Shown piece after piece: positions 41,950-52,049 of a DNA stretch of 64,000 nucleotides (positions are counted from its first letter, which is position 1; every line of letters starts with the position of its first letter). Source of the DNA: Sugiyamaella lignohabitans. Lineage: Eukaryota > Ascomycota > Dipodascomycetes > Dipodascales > Trichomonascaceae. Below the pieces are notes generated by a model. That model was not told the DNA's origin. It saw nothing but the letters and a program-made list of their open reading frames with translations, and ran no database searches. The translations under genes were made by a program, and so were the position numbers. The DNA is taken from contig NC_031672.1 in NCBI RefSeq assembly GCF_001640025.1, positions 3,534,001-3,598,000 on the forward strand. Direction: 5' to 3'.

Positions 41950-42078
41950 AGCAGGTCTCAAATCTGATTTGGCTCTGCAGCAAAAAAAAGATTTTCAGCC
42001 GTGCTGAAAAATCTATGATATCCTGTGAAGGGGTTGATCTAGCAGGTTCTCTATTACAAACCCCCTGATCCTTCAACT

Positions 42079-43284
42079 ATGGCTGCCTCTGCTCAGGACC
42101 TTATTGACGTATGTATCTGATCTCGTGATTCGTTGCATTGTTTTCTAGAATTGCATAACTAACGTTTATTTTAGCTTGTCGGTTTTCTTCACTCGGAACA
42201 ACCTCCAGTGCGTCAACTAGCTTTGGAGAACATCGTTCCTATTGCTAATCTTCAACACTCATACCTTTTCAAGAATGATGACTTTAGAGCTATTAAGGAC
42301 TTGAAAGTCCTTATTCATGACAAGACAGAGCGTACAGCTCAGTTATCATTGACCATTCTTGTCAATCTTTGTGATGACACGGCTATTCTTGATTTTATGG
42401 CTTCAGATGAAACTCTCGTCCGTTTTATTGTCGATTCTATCCTTATGCTGGATCAATATAATGGCGACCTGTTCTGCATTTTACTTGCTAATCTTTCCAA
42501 GAATGATCAAGTTACAAAACTGTTTGAATTCAAGAGACAGAAGAGATCAGCCGATTCCACTGATTCCAACAAAAAGACGCCATCTTCAGAGATAGTCACC
42601 CTGGAAAATGAGACTTTCAAGTCTGATAATGTTATGGATTGCCTCATGGACTGTTTTGTCAAGGGAAGTGAGCGCACTCTCAATAAAATGGCGGATTTCG
42701 ACTATTTGGCCTTTTTCTTTGCCGATATTTCGAGATTCAGGGAGGGCAGAGAATACTTTGTCACTGAACAAGAATATGATGGAGTGGTGCCAATTACCAA
42801 ATTATTGGTATTCACTGAGTCGGAGTCTAAGACTCGTCGTGCAGGTGTGGCTTCCACTATCAAGAATTCCTTATTCCAGGTTCAGGCCCACGAGAAACTT
42901 GTTACCGATCCCTCAATCAACTTGCTACCTTATATTTTGCTGCCTCTTGCCGGACCAGAAGATATTCCTGAAGACGAGCTCTTCAATCTCCCTGATGAGT
43001 TACAGCTCCTTCCTCCTGATAAGAAGCGTGATCCCGACCACCAAATCCTGTGTACCCATGTGGAGAGTCTGTTGCTGCTGTCAACGACAAGGCCCATGAG
43101 AGAGTACATGAGAGAAAAGAGTGTGTATCCTATCATTAGAGAACTGCATTTGGCTATTGATGACGAAGTCGTCCAAGATCCTTGTGAAAGATTGGTTCAA
43201 ATGCTTATGAGAGATGAGGCACCTGAAGAAAAAATCACTGAAGAGGATGATGAAGATGGCGACGAGATTGTAGAGATTTTGTAG
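42079..43284 (+). CDS. HGH1: Hgh1 family protein (eEF2-folding chaperone), two exons (42079-42108, 42175-43284)
   Basis: Armadillo-repeat chaperone that helps CCT/TRiC and Hsp90 fold elongation factor 2. The spliced product is 379 residues. Exon 1 encodes only MAASAQDLID. A 66-nt intron (donor GTATGT, branch ACTAAC, acceptor TTTTAG) joins to LVGFLHSEQPPVRQLALEN, the conserved start of the family. Other blocks: TAQLSLTILVNLCDD, LLANLSKNDQ, DYLAFFFADISRFREGR, and the C-terminal PDKKRDPDHQILCTHVESLL and REKSVYPIIRELH. Acidic C-terminal tail. The family is confidently recognised. Confidence 0.95.
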
Positions 43285-43349
43285 CCTAATCACCATGTAT
43301 ATTTATTTATTAGAATTAATAAACACATAGATTTATTTAGAAAGCAAAA

Positions 43350-44780
43350 CTATTCTATTTCTATTTCTATCTCTATCTCTTCTATTAGCTGTTTTTCTTG
43401 CAGTGTCGGAGTGATGTCGGCCACTGTATATAGGCTGCGCGGTGGTCTAACTCCTCTCGATGCAAAGTAAAATGATGACGGTACCATGAGCAGTGACATA
43501 ACAGCCAATGTTATCATCAGTACGCCCCATGAATATCGTTCGACAGTGTACCCTGCTTGTATGGGCCCCGCAAGAGAACCTAGCGAGTAGGCCATGTTGA
43601 ATAAGCCGTATATTTGTCCATATCCCTTTCCTTTGCCGAACTGGCCTGGCGCTTTTGACTCTTCTTGGGAAACCGTGTCAGATAACTCGGATAATATAGG
43701 CGAAAATATCATCACCGATGTAATTCCATATAGAGCCAGCATGGTCACGAAAATGACTACATCATGAGCTGAATTGTTATTTGGCAATTGTAACAGCATC
43801 AGTGGAACTGTTGAGAAGAGGAACCCAAAAGTAAGAAAATATCTTGGGCCATGTCTATCGCATAAATAGCCTATCAGGGGTTCTAAAAAGGCTGGAATGG
43901 CCATTGGTAGAAACATGAGGCCCGATTGAAGACTATTGAACCCAAATAATTTCATAAGCCTAATCGTCATCGTCGCATCCAGTGCGGTTAACTGCCATGC
44001 CACTACCAACGACTGCATCAAGCTGTTGATGACTCTTGGATTTTTTAGCATTTTAGCAAATCTCAATGGACTTGCTGAATATTCTCGGCGAGGCTCCCCT
44101 CCAACTGGTTTGGCAGCAAGTATTTCTTTATCTTCCTTCATTCTCTGGGTACTTTTGGTTTCCTTCATGAGTAATCGAAGAAGTACATCTACCCCAAGTA
44201 TTGCTAGTGACAACTGAAACACTGCTTCGTATCCAAACTTCTGATATACCACACCTCCAACCACCGGACCCAATATCGTTCCAATACTGACAGCCAGCGA
44301 CGGAAAACTCACAATAAACGTCATCTGGCCTTGGGATGCTACATCCGCAACAATAGCTAGACCAACTGACCAGACTATAGATCCCGATATCCCCTGGATG
44401 AACCTCCCGAACACATAAACATAAGGAGAGTGCGTGGCAGAAATTAATATGGTTGCAGAAATCAACAAGAGAAGACCGAATACCATGGGCAACTTTCTAG
44501 CGCTGAGTCTGTCTGACAGAAACCCGAAAATTGGGGATGGGACTATCAGCCCGATTGAATACATTGCCAGTGACAGATCTATCCACCACTGGATATGATT
44601 ATCAGCTACCCCCATCCTATCTTTGAGTGAAAACGGAATTATCGGCACAACAACGCTATACAGAAAAGTGTCAGTGAATGTCGAGAGAGAAACAGTCAGA
44701 ATCGTGAATATCACCGACTCGCGGCATCTTGCGATGGTGCTCATGAACCGGCTGGGGCTCCTGAACATAGCACAGCTCAT
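43350..44780 (-). CDS. Major facilitator superfamily transporter (DHA1 / VMAT-like)
   Basis: Proton-coupled multi-pass transporter of unknown substrate, in the group that includes fungal drug/H+ antiporters and vesicular amine transporters. 476 residues from ATG 44780 (MSCAMFRSP); the frame extends to a TTG at 44816, which I reject. About 12 transmembrane helices are visible. The inter-TM2/3 motif A is GFLSDRLSARKLP, and the TM5 motif C region is SIGTILGPVVGGV. The cytosolic central loop (about 205-240) is charged. The C-terminus ends in repeated Glu-Ile dipeptides encoded by a TCTATT microsatellite, so its length may vary. Tail-to-tail with HGH1, whose stop is only 65 bp away. Confidence 0.9.
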   Translation of the reverse strand: MSCAMFRSPSRFMSTIARCRESVIFTILTVSLSTFTDTFLYSVVVPIIPFSLKDRMGVADNHIQWWIDLSLAMYSIGLIVPSPIFGFLSDRLSARKLPMVFGLLLLISATILISATHSPYVYVFGRFIQGISGSIVWSVGLAIVADVASQGQMTFIVSFPSLAVSIGTILGPVVGGVVYQKFGYEAVFQLSLAILGVDVLLRLLMKETKSTQRMKEDKEILAAKPVGGEPRREYSASPLRFAKMLKNPRVINSLMQSLVVAWQLTALDATMTIRLMKLFGFNSLQSGLMFLPMAIPAFLEPLIGYLCDRHGPRYFLTFGFLFSTVPLMLLQLPNNNSAHDVVIFVTMLALYGITSVMIFSPILSELSDTVSQEESKAPGQFGKGKGYGQIYGLFNMAYSLGSLAGPIQAGYTVERYSWGVLMITLAVMSLLMVPSSFYFASRGVRPPRSLYTVADITPTLQEKQLIEEIEIEIEIE

Positions 44781-45368
44781 CTTATAATACAAAAAACCAA
44801 ACCAATAAATAAACAAACAGAATAAACAGAAGAAAGTGCGTAGATTGACATGTACCAGATTATACCAGCTCGTTTTTGCGAGAAATTAAGCTTCATTTTA
44901 ATTACACCCCCAACTCCTCGCTATAAGATTGGATTCTGATTAAAGTTTCATCTCTCGAGACTAGCTAAGCGGAGTTTGGCATCTCGGCGACACAGCCGCC
45001 AACTATCGAAGGCCAACAAGTGTTGATTGGGGGCTACTGCCTCCGGCGGCTGGGGCTCCGCCCCAGACCCCGTGGCTCCTGCTTCGCAGGAGATTGCTAG
45101 GGCAGTCGACGGCAGGGCGGGCGAAGGGGGTATCGTGATTTCACTATCCCAGGTACAAATGCTTATCACACTTGTGATTATTTTAGAGTCAGTGATACGA
45201 GGTGCAAGTGGTGTGATGTTAAAACTAATTTCCCATCGTTTCGCTATTTATTATATGGCCCCTGCATCAGGGGATCAACCGTGCATGCATCATGTATATA
45301 TGTACATAATATCTTAAAGTGAAGCATGGCGCGTTGACATGTACACCAGCATCGAAATTAAGGTACTT
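44781..45368. other. Intergenic between the MFS gene and the HD-domain gene
   Basis: MFS promoter region plus the 3' flank of the HD-domain gene; apart from the arm at 45039-45092 I see nothing. Confidence 0.4.
45039..45092 (+). repeat. Fold-back arm, single, hairpin-ended
   Basis: Complete forward arm followed by ATTGCTAGGGCAGTCGACGG, which resembles the conserved core. The partner arm is missing. Confidence 0.92.
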
Positions 45369-46079
45369 TTAAAGCTTCTCTTTGCTTGGCTCGTATTGGA
45401 AGTTGTTTCCCAAAACCAAATTCTTAAAATGGTCAATGCCGACAGCGCTAGTATGGCACCAAGGTTTAGCAGCGTACTCGCTGTCAATGACATTGGCAAA
45501 ACAGTTGAGCCAGTCGAGACGAGGGTACGCCTCGTTGATTTCGTAAACGGTCTGGGTATCAATGATACCAGTGTTTTTGCCAGCGTTATCAAGGATAGTA
45601 GTTAATTGAAGGAGAAATCCTAACTGAGTAATATTACCCACGGTTCCAAGATCTTGATGGCGGATGATTGCCTCACTGGCAGCCTCGGCATAGTCTTGAT
45701 CATTCGTCTCCTTTAAGATTAGGTCCCTAGCAAGATATCCTCCATAGTACTCAAAAGACAGCTTGGTGGCTTTCAAATTAGCATCAGTGGTGCCAATATC
45801 GTGCAACAAACTGGTGGCCAAGTATACTTCTAGATCAAGGTCCCAGTCAGGGAATTGATCTTTAAGAATGGCTACTCCATAGAAATATACTCTCATAGAG
45901 TGGTTGAATGCAGGCAATGGCAAGTTTTTCTTAGCATACTCGATAATTGTTTTTGCGCTCTTGGAATCAGGCAAAGTCAAACTTTTGAAAGATTGTCGAG
46001 TAGGAGCATGGATGAACTCCTTCCCTTTCAGATGCGCTTGCACATCAATTGGAACTGCAACAAATCCGTATTTCGACAT
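45369..46079 (-). CDS. Cyanamide hydratase-like HD-domain protein (Ddi2/3 type)
   Basis: HD-superfamily metalloenzyme. Fungal cyanamide hydratase converts cyanamide to urea, and yeast Ddi2/Ddi3 are the closest named relatives. 236 residues, single exon, ATG at 46079. Metal ligands expected of the HD fold are visible: His60 (FNHSMRVYFYG), His93-Asp94 (SLLHDIGTTD) and His141 (AIIRHQDLG). Length matches Ddi2 (225). Cytosolic by absence of targeting signals. In yeast the family is strongly induced by DNA alkylation; nothing in this promoter shows that directly. Confidence 0.92.
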   Translation of the reverse strand: MSKYGFVAVPIDVQAHLKGKEFIHAPTRQSFKSLTLPDSKSAKTIIEYAKKNLPLPAFNHSMRVYFYGVAILKDQFPDWDLDLEVYLATSLLHDIGTTDANLKATKLSFEYYGGYLARDLILKETNDQDYAEAASEAIIRHQDLGTVGNITQLGFLLQLTTILDNAGKNTGIIDTQTVYEINEAYPRLDWLNCFANVIDSEYAAKPWCHTSAVGIDHFKNLVLGNNFQYEPSKEKL

Positions 46080-46957
46080 TTTTTATTATTGATTCACAAA
46101 AATCCAGATATTAATTCAACTCCACTGAAACGGATATGTAATTCACTTGCTGAACAAAATGAGTAAACGAATAGCTCGAAAACTCAATTACCAATTGTTG
46201 CTTACTGCTTACGGCTTACTGATTATGCTAAATTGCTTATTGCTAATTGCTTATTACTTCTGATTGCGTATTACCAATAGCCTATATCGATCGCTTAGCT
46301 GTCGGTAACTCAATTACTCAATAACCGAATACTTTGACTGATTGTTAGAATTAATTCGATTGATGTCCAAATCTACCAGCAACTCGCTTGTTTATATACT
46401 AATCTATCTCCGCTGGCCGATCAGCTTGTCCCCGCTGTGCACGGGTCTGGGCCATCACTCGTCTCTCTAATATTACAGATCTTTCTGACTAACCATGCAG
46501 TCCAGCAAGCGGCTAATCTTGGCTTGCTTGTGTGGTTTGCGTTAACTTTCCAAGCTTTGTCGGCTTTTACCCCGCGTTTATCCGTTCATCTCCGTCGTCA
46601 TCAACGACTCGCCGCTTACAAGCCGGATTTCAAGGTTGTTCTATGCCGGCAATTGTCTTATTTCCGCTGTACCCTGCCTGCATATGCTCACCTCTCCTGC
46701 CGAATTGTGCCCGGATCATCCGTGCCTTTCTTGTTTCTCTCTCACAAACCAAGCTCCAGATTCCTCTTCACCAACCAATCCTCTCTTCTATAATTTTATC
46801 AACCCCTAACACTACACAAGCAGCCAATCGACACTGCCTGTCGGCAGTCGTCATCAGGCGATCTATTTGCTGCCCTGCATCGACCCTGCATTTTTCCGGG
46901 TTCTAATATGCAGGGGTCACTTGGTGACATCCGGGGATATTTCAGGGGTTGGGCTGT
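46080..46957. other. Intergenic; upstream region of the HD-domain gene
   Basis: 46190-46280 contains degenerate repeats of a TTGCTTA(C/T)TG-like word. No gene. Confidence 0.45.
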
Positions 46958-47274
46958 GCCTCCGGCGGCCGGGCTCCGCCCGGACCCGTGGCTCCTCTCG
47001 CTGCGCTCGAGTCGTTGCGTCGACGGTCCGGCAGCGTGGGGGTGACGGCTCTTGCTAGTGAGTACTATTGGCTGGTGAAAGTGAACGAAAATTGTCCAAT
47101 GGGGCTGTAACTGGGCTGGTGAGCACTTAAAAACCATACCAGTTCAGGTGTTTACATCGTCGACCGGCTCAATTCTTCAGTGACTCGAGAGTAAGGGAGG
47201 TGGCTCACGGTCCAAGCAATCTCCTGCGAAGCAGGAGCCACGGGGTCTGGGGCGCAGCCCCAGCCGCCGGAGGC
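46958..47274. repeat. Inverted pair of fold-back arms with 206-nt spacer
   Basis: Forward arm 46958-47014 has the changed central stem CCGGGCTCCGCCCGG in place of CTGGGGC/GCCCCAG. Reverse hairpin-ended arm 47221-47274 is preceded by core-like CACGGTCCAAGCAAT. The long spacer suggests an insertion into the element or two half-elements. Confidence 0.88.
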
Positions 47275-48355
47275 AGACCCTGGCCCTCGAGTCGTTCAGT
47301 CGGGTCACGAAGTGTTCGAGGTCGGTCAGAAACTGGAGGACTCGAGCTGCAGGTACAGGGTCGGATTATCTCCTGAGCGTGCATGGAGGGGCCGGAAGAA
47401 TGGCGGCAGTCGGCTCGGACTCGCCCGTCGGTGTTTTTTGGCTGTCACGAACCGGTGGCTTGGGATATCGTACAATGCCTATTGTTTGAACAGGCTGTGT
47501 GCTTCAACGAATGGGTTATCGAGCAAAGCACATGCGATGCCATTAGCAAATATTTATATAACTAATTTATTAGTGTGAACAGAAATTCTAGAGAAAAAAG
47601 ATAAAAAAATAATAATTAGATAAATATTAATAATTAAAGTAAAGAGAAGCTAAATTTGACAAAGATTTTTACAATTTTAGCGTGCTTTTGAATTGCTCCC
47701 TCAATTTTATTTTCGGTTCGGAGAGAATCGTAGTATTTCGATTGTACTCTTTCAACAACGTAAATTAAGCTTTTTGTCATCAAACTCATTTTTTCCGGAT
47801 ATCGTGGAGGGGTTTCCCTTTTCAAGCGATTCGATTCCCCGAACTTTGTCTCATTTTTGTACGACCCCGCAGAGGCAGCACCCCCGCCGGGACGTGCTAG
47901 CCCGACCCCTCAGTCTTTCGTCTTCCCAGTTTTCACTCACATTTTCCTTTCCCAGAAATCCAAACACTTTATTCAATATCCGGCAGTGGTGCCCCCACTC
48001 GAATCACCCCACCAGGTTACCCCGCCGTTCTCTGAGACCAGCCATCAGTCCAAGGTCGTAGTAGCGTCTGTAGCGGTCGAATGAGGGGGAGGAGGGTCTG
48101 GTTTAGGTTGCATTCTCCCTGAGATCTGAGACGCCGCCAGCAGGAGCCACTGACGGGTCATTTAACCCGCACGCTGGCTGGCGCAAGATATGTGAGTGAC
48201 CAGTTTAAACAGCAGACCATGCAGCGGCGTGTGCAGCAGATCTGCCCGAACTAGACTGCCAGAGAAACCCCTCTGTCAATCGCGCTCTCCTCCTTGCCCT
48301 TGACGAACCGCCTCTTCTCCAACCACCGCAACTGACGAGGGGGTGGTTGGGGTCT
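47275..48355. other. Intergenic, nothing recognised
   Basis: AT-rich to 47800, then C-rich promoter-like sequence. No conserved frame. Confidence 0.4.
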
Positions 48356-48495
48356 GCCTCCGGCGGCCGGGCTCTGCCCGGACCCGTTGCTCCTCTCGCT
48401 TCGCTCGAGTCGGTTTCTCCACGGTCCCAGCAACCGACTCGAGCGCAGCGAGAGGAGCAACCAGGGTCTGGGGCGGAGCCCCAGCCGCCGGAGGC
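48356..48495. repeat. Complete fold-back element (22-nt core), one arm with changed stem
   Basis: Forward arm 48356-48412 with the CCGGGC/GCCCGG stem, core 48413-48434 (TCTCCACGGTCCCAGCAA), reverse arm 48435-48495 with the standard stem. Confidence 0.95.
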
Positions 48496-48686
48496 AGGCC
48501 CCCTCTTCCCGTGAGAGAGCGAACCGCGGGGGTTGCATCGAAAAAACGCAAGGTAGCCAAAACGCAACCCACCAAGCATCTCTGGCCAACCTGCATATGT
48601 TGTGGTTTTTCCCGTTTGCCCACAGGTCACATTACAAGAGCTGTGCGTGTTGAGCAGCAGCAGCAGCAGAAGCAGAAGAAGCTATT

Positions 48687-48698
48687 TATATATATAAT
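48687..48698 (+). promoter_or_regulatory. TATA box, probable UGP1 promoter
   Basis: TATATATATAAT, preceded by a CAG-rich run (48648-48680). It is 119 bp before a strong GTAAGT donor at 48806, fitting a promoter plus a 5'UTR first exon. Confidence 0.45.
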
Positions 48699-48832
48699 CA
48701 CTGCGTAAGCCACGCACCACCCCACCAGCCGTCAACGTCAGTGTTTTATTGATTCACCCCGCCAATTGCAGTGGAAGCTCAAGAGAACTACAACTATCTA
48801 CTAAAGTAAGTGGGTTTATGAGGACGGGGACT

Positions 48833-48972
48833 GCCTCCGGCGGCTGGGGCTCCGCCCCAGACCCTGGTTGCTCCTCTCGCTGCGCTCGAGTCGGTTGCTA
48901 AGACCGTGGAGCAATCGACTCGAGCGAAGCGAGAGGAGCTACGGGTCCGGGCAGAGCCCGGCCGCCGGAGGC
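48833..48972. repeat. Complete fold-back element (22-nt core)
   Basis: Forward arm 48833-48893, core 48894-48915 (GTTGCTAAGACCGTGGAGCA...), reverse arm 48916-48972 with the changed stem CCGGGC/GCCCGG. 140 bp in all. It sits just inside the putative UGP1 5'UTR intron. Confidence 0.95.
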
Positions 48973-49454
48973 ACTGGTCTCCCCGGTGGAGTTTTTTGGT
49001 TGATTTGGTGAGCGGGAATTGGAAATGGGGTCGTGAATGGAGTGGGGTGATCGAGTGTTTCTTGTAGCTGATCTCAATTCGCAAGTTGGAGTATGGGATC
49101 TTTTAGCTTGGAATTTGGCGATGTCGAGCGTGATTTGCGTGTGGTTATATGCTCGTTGGGCCAGACAACTTTGATTTGAATTTTGAGACTGAGATTGCGA
49201 TGGCTTTGTTGATTCAGAGCCATCTACCATGTGAACACCCTCGGATGGTGATTCGCTATTGGGTCTGGTGTGTGGAAATTCGAACTTCGACAACTCAATT
49301 TTGACATTTGAATTTGAAATATGTCTTTGAAGAGAAGTTTTTTACTCAATTTTGATCAAAAAATGATGACTGCGGTTTAAATTGTGTTGCAAGAACCATG
49401 GTTTAGAGACTCTACACACGAGTCCAACCAGCCAATCGTGAACTTGACTGTGAA

Positions 49455-49525
49455 TTGAATATGACCTCAGTATGACCTCAGCATGAACTGAGTATGAACT
49501 GAGTATGAATTGACTATGAAGTGAG
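49455..49525. repeat. Short tandem repeats (TATGACCTCAG / TATGAACTGAG)
   Basis: About six units of 10-11 bp starting (T/C)ATGA, switching from GACCTCAG to AACTGAG, in non-coding sequence. Confidence 0.75.
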
Positions 49526-50386
49526 CTACAGGGACTGTTGCTAAATCGACAATCATGAACCTTGTCAGTATTGGCGTGCTTTTCATGTGTCCAGCTGTTA
49601 TTTTCAGTAACTTTACCATTGTCTCTATCAGTGTATCAGAATATCTGCCTATGACTCTACATATGAATCCACCAGTGACTCCTGTGTCTGTCCCTCTGTC
49701 TCTACTAGTAGATCTGTCACATTCTGTGTTTTAATTCTGGTGAGCTTCACTATAGAGTCTAAGATACGGAAAGCAATGATTCTATTAGGATCTTCCTGAT
49801 TATACTACCAAGAGTTTTTAACAGTATACACCAGTATTATTCCTCTAGTGACTCTATAAGCATCCTCAGAATGATTCATACAACTGGCTCTGTAAGTCTC
49901 CTTTTGGGTTTCTCCGTGGGTCTCTCTATAAGTGACTTCACAGGTTCCTGGATCAATGGTTGTTTGTAGAATACTGCTCAGTATCGCTATTGAATCGTAA
50001 CTGGTAGTTCTACTGGCTTCTTTCTACTAAGTCTCATATCTGTATCGATTCTACGGCTCTATGAGAGTATATTGTCCAGTCTATTCTATTCGGACTGTCT
50101 TGGTATATGGGCACACACCTTTTGTGAGCCTTGCCGATGCCAAAGACACTATTGGATTGTTTCCATTAGTGCATGTGTTTCACAGAAGCTGAAGTGCTGA
50201 GTTTTCCATTATTTGTGAGACTTGTCTCTAGAGTCTCTGTTAGATGACTCTGACTACTGACAAGATATGGAAGCTGCAATAGTGGTCGAGGTACTGCTCT
50301 AATCACGCGCTACCACTCTGCGATTCTCTGCTATTCCAAACAAAAGCCCTAATTCACGATACCCCAAAACGCCTTTTCCCCGCGCC

Positions 50387-50439
50387 GCTCGCGAAGCGAG
50401 CACAACGGGGTCTGGGGCAGCGCCCCAGCCGCCGGAGGC
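50387..50439 (-). repeat. Fold-back arm, single, GCTCGCGAAGCGAGC hairpin type
   Basis: The inner end is GCTCGCGAAGCGAGC, a perfect 6-bp hairpin. It is followed by CTGGGGCAGCGCCCCAG and GCCGCCGGAGGC. The arm ends 43 nt before the UGP1 acceptor. Confidence 0.92.
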
Positions 50440-50483
50440 AGAACCCCCCCACCCCTTAGCAACCCGAACTAACAGAAAACAGA

Positions 50484-51989
50484 ATGTCTCAAGCCTCGCC
50501 TAAGAAGCATCTCAAGAGCCAGTCGGCTTTTGCATTTGATGCCAGTGCCACGACTGTTGCTGCCAGTCAGATGCGTAATGCTTTGAACAGATTGGCCGAC
50601 TCTGTTGAGGACGAGAGCCAGAAGCACAAGTTTGAGGGCGAAATGGACAGCTTTTTCGCTCTTTTCCGCCGTTACTTGCTTGATTCCGCTCGTGGAAACA
50701 CTTTGGAGTGGGATCGTATCCAGCCTCCTCAGGCCGACCAGGTCATTGACTATGGTTCTCTCCCTGCTAATGAGGACGGTACTAAGTACTTGAACAAATT
50801 GGCTGTTTTGAAGCTCAATGGTGGTCTCGGTACTTCAATGGGTTGTGTTGGACCCAAGTCGATTATCGAAGTCAGAGATGGCAAGTCTTTCTTAGACCTG
50901 TCGGTTCGTCAAATTGAACACTTGAACCGTCAATATGATGCCGATGTGCCTTTTATTCTCATGAACTCATTCAACACTGATGAGGACACCTCGACTATTA
51001 TCAAGAAATACCAGGGTCACAAGATCAATATCAAGACTTTTAACCAGTCTCGATTCCCCCGTGTTTTCAAGGACTCGTTGTTGCCAGTCCCCAAGTCTTA
51101 TGAAGACAGAATCGATTCGTGGTATCCTCCTGGTCACGGTGATCTTTTCGAGAGTATCGCTGCTTCTGGCGTTCTTGACCAGTTGATTGCTGAGGGTAAA
51201 GAGATTCTTTTTGTTTCCAACGGTGATAACTTGGGTGCTGTTGTCGATTTCCCTATCTTGAAGCATATGGTTGAGAACGACTCGGAGTATATTATGGAAT
51301 TGACCGACAAGACCCGTGCCGATGTCAAGGGTGGTACTATCATTGATTACGATGGCAGCGTGCGTCTTTTGGAAATCGCCCAAGTTCCTAAAGAACATGT
51401 TGAGGATTTCAAGTCTATCAAGAAATTCAAGTACTTCAACACCAACAACTTGTGGATCAACCTCAAGGCTATTAAGCGTGTTGTTGAGAAGAACGAACTC
51501 GCCATGGAGATCATCCCTAACTCCAAGACCATTGCTATTGGTAACAGTGATTTCCAAGTTCTTCAATTAGAGACCGCAGTTGGTGCTGCTATCCGTCACT
51601 TCAAGGGTGCTCACGGTGTTAATGTTCCTCGTCGTCGTTTCTTGCCTGTTAAGACTTCATCTGATTTGATGCTCGTCAAGTCCGATTTGTACTCTCTTAC
51701 TCAGGGCCGTTTGGAGATCTCGCCATTGCGTTACGGTGGTGCTCCTCTGATCAAGCTAGGCCCTCACTTCAAGAAGGTCTCTGATTTCCAAGCCCGTATC
51801 CCTCACATCCCACAGATTGTCGAGCTCGATCATCTCACCATCACCGGCAACGTCACTCTCGGCAAGGGCGTCACCCTGAAGGGTACTGTGATCATCGTGT
51901 GCGAAGAGGGCAAAAAGATCGATATCCCCAAGGGCAGCGTGCTCGAAAACGTTGTCATCACCGGAAACCTCTCCATCCTCGAACACTAG
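50484..51989 (+). CDS. UGP1: UTP-glucose-1-phosphate uridylyltransferase
   Basis: Makes UDP-glucose from UTP and glucose-1-phosphate, the donor used by the glucan synthase and Tps1 in this window. 501 residues, normal for Ugp1, in one coding exon. The nucleotide-binding loop is [20 protein letters not shown] (about 107-126). Other blocks: [86 protein letters not shown], and the C-terminal beta-helix ([17 protein letters not shown]) that mediates oligomerisation. A 3' splice site lies directly before the ATG, implying a 5'UTR intron. Strong codon bias (AAG, GGT, GCT) suggests high expression. Confidence 0.97.
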   Translation: MSQASPKKHLKSQSAFAFDASATTVAASQMRNALNRLADSVEDESQKHKFEGEMDSFFALFRRYLLDSARGNTLEWDRIQPPQADQVIDYGSLPANEDGTKYLNKLAVLKLNGGLGTSMGCVGPKSIIEVRDGKSFLDLSVRQIEHLNRQYDADVPFILMNSFNTDEDTSTIIKKYQGHKINIKTFNQSRFPRVFKDSLLPVPKSYEDRIDSWYPPGHGDLFESIAASGVLDQLIAEGKEILFVSNGDNLGAVVDFPILKHMVENDSEYIMELTDKTRADVKGGTIIDYDGSVRLLEIAQVPKEHVEDFKSIKKFKYFNTNNLWINLKAIKRVVEKNELAMEIIPNSKTIAIGNSDFQVLQLETAVGAAIRHFKGAHGVNVPRRRFLPVKTSSDLMLVKSDLYSLTQGRLEISPLRYGGAPLIKLGPHFKKVSDFQARIPHIPQIVELDHLTITGNVTLGKGVTLKGTVIIVCEEGKKIDIPKGSVLENVVITGNLSILEH

Positions 51990-52049
51990 TGTGTGTTCTT
52001 TTGTATTAAAATATTTACATGTGCCATTTGTCTGTGGGTGTTAGGGCCT

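Larger units (their letters stand above)
48806..50482 (+). other. Putative 1.7-kb intron in the UGP1 5' UTR
   Basis: Right end: branch ACTAAC at 50468-50473 and acceptor AAACAG at 50482, just one base before the UGP1 ATG, so an acceptor is convincing. Left end: GTAAGT at 48806, downstream of a TATA box, with a fold-back arm starting 27 nt later, as in the PTC2/3 and TPS1 introns. Other donors (for example GTAAGT near 49889) are possible, so the left end is uncertain. Confidence 0.45.
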
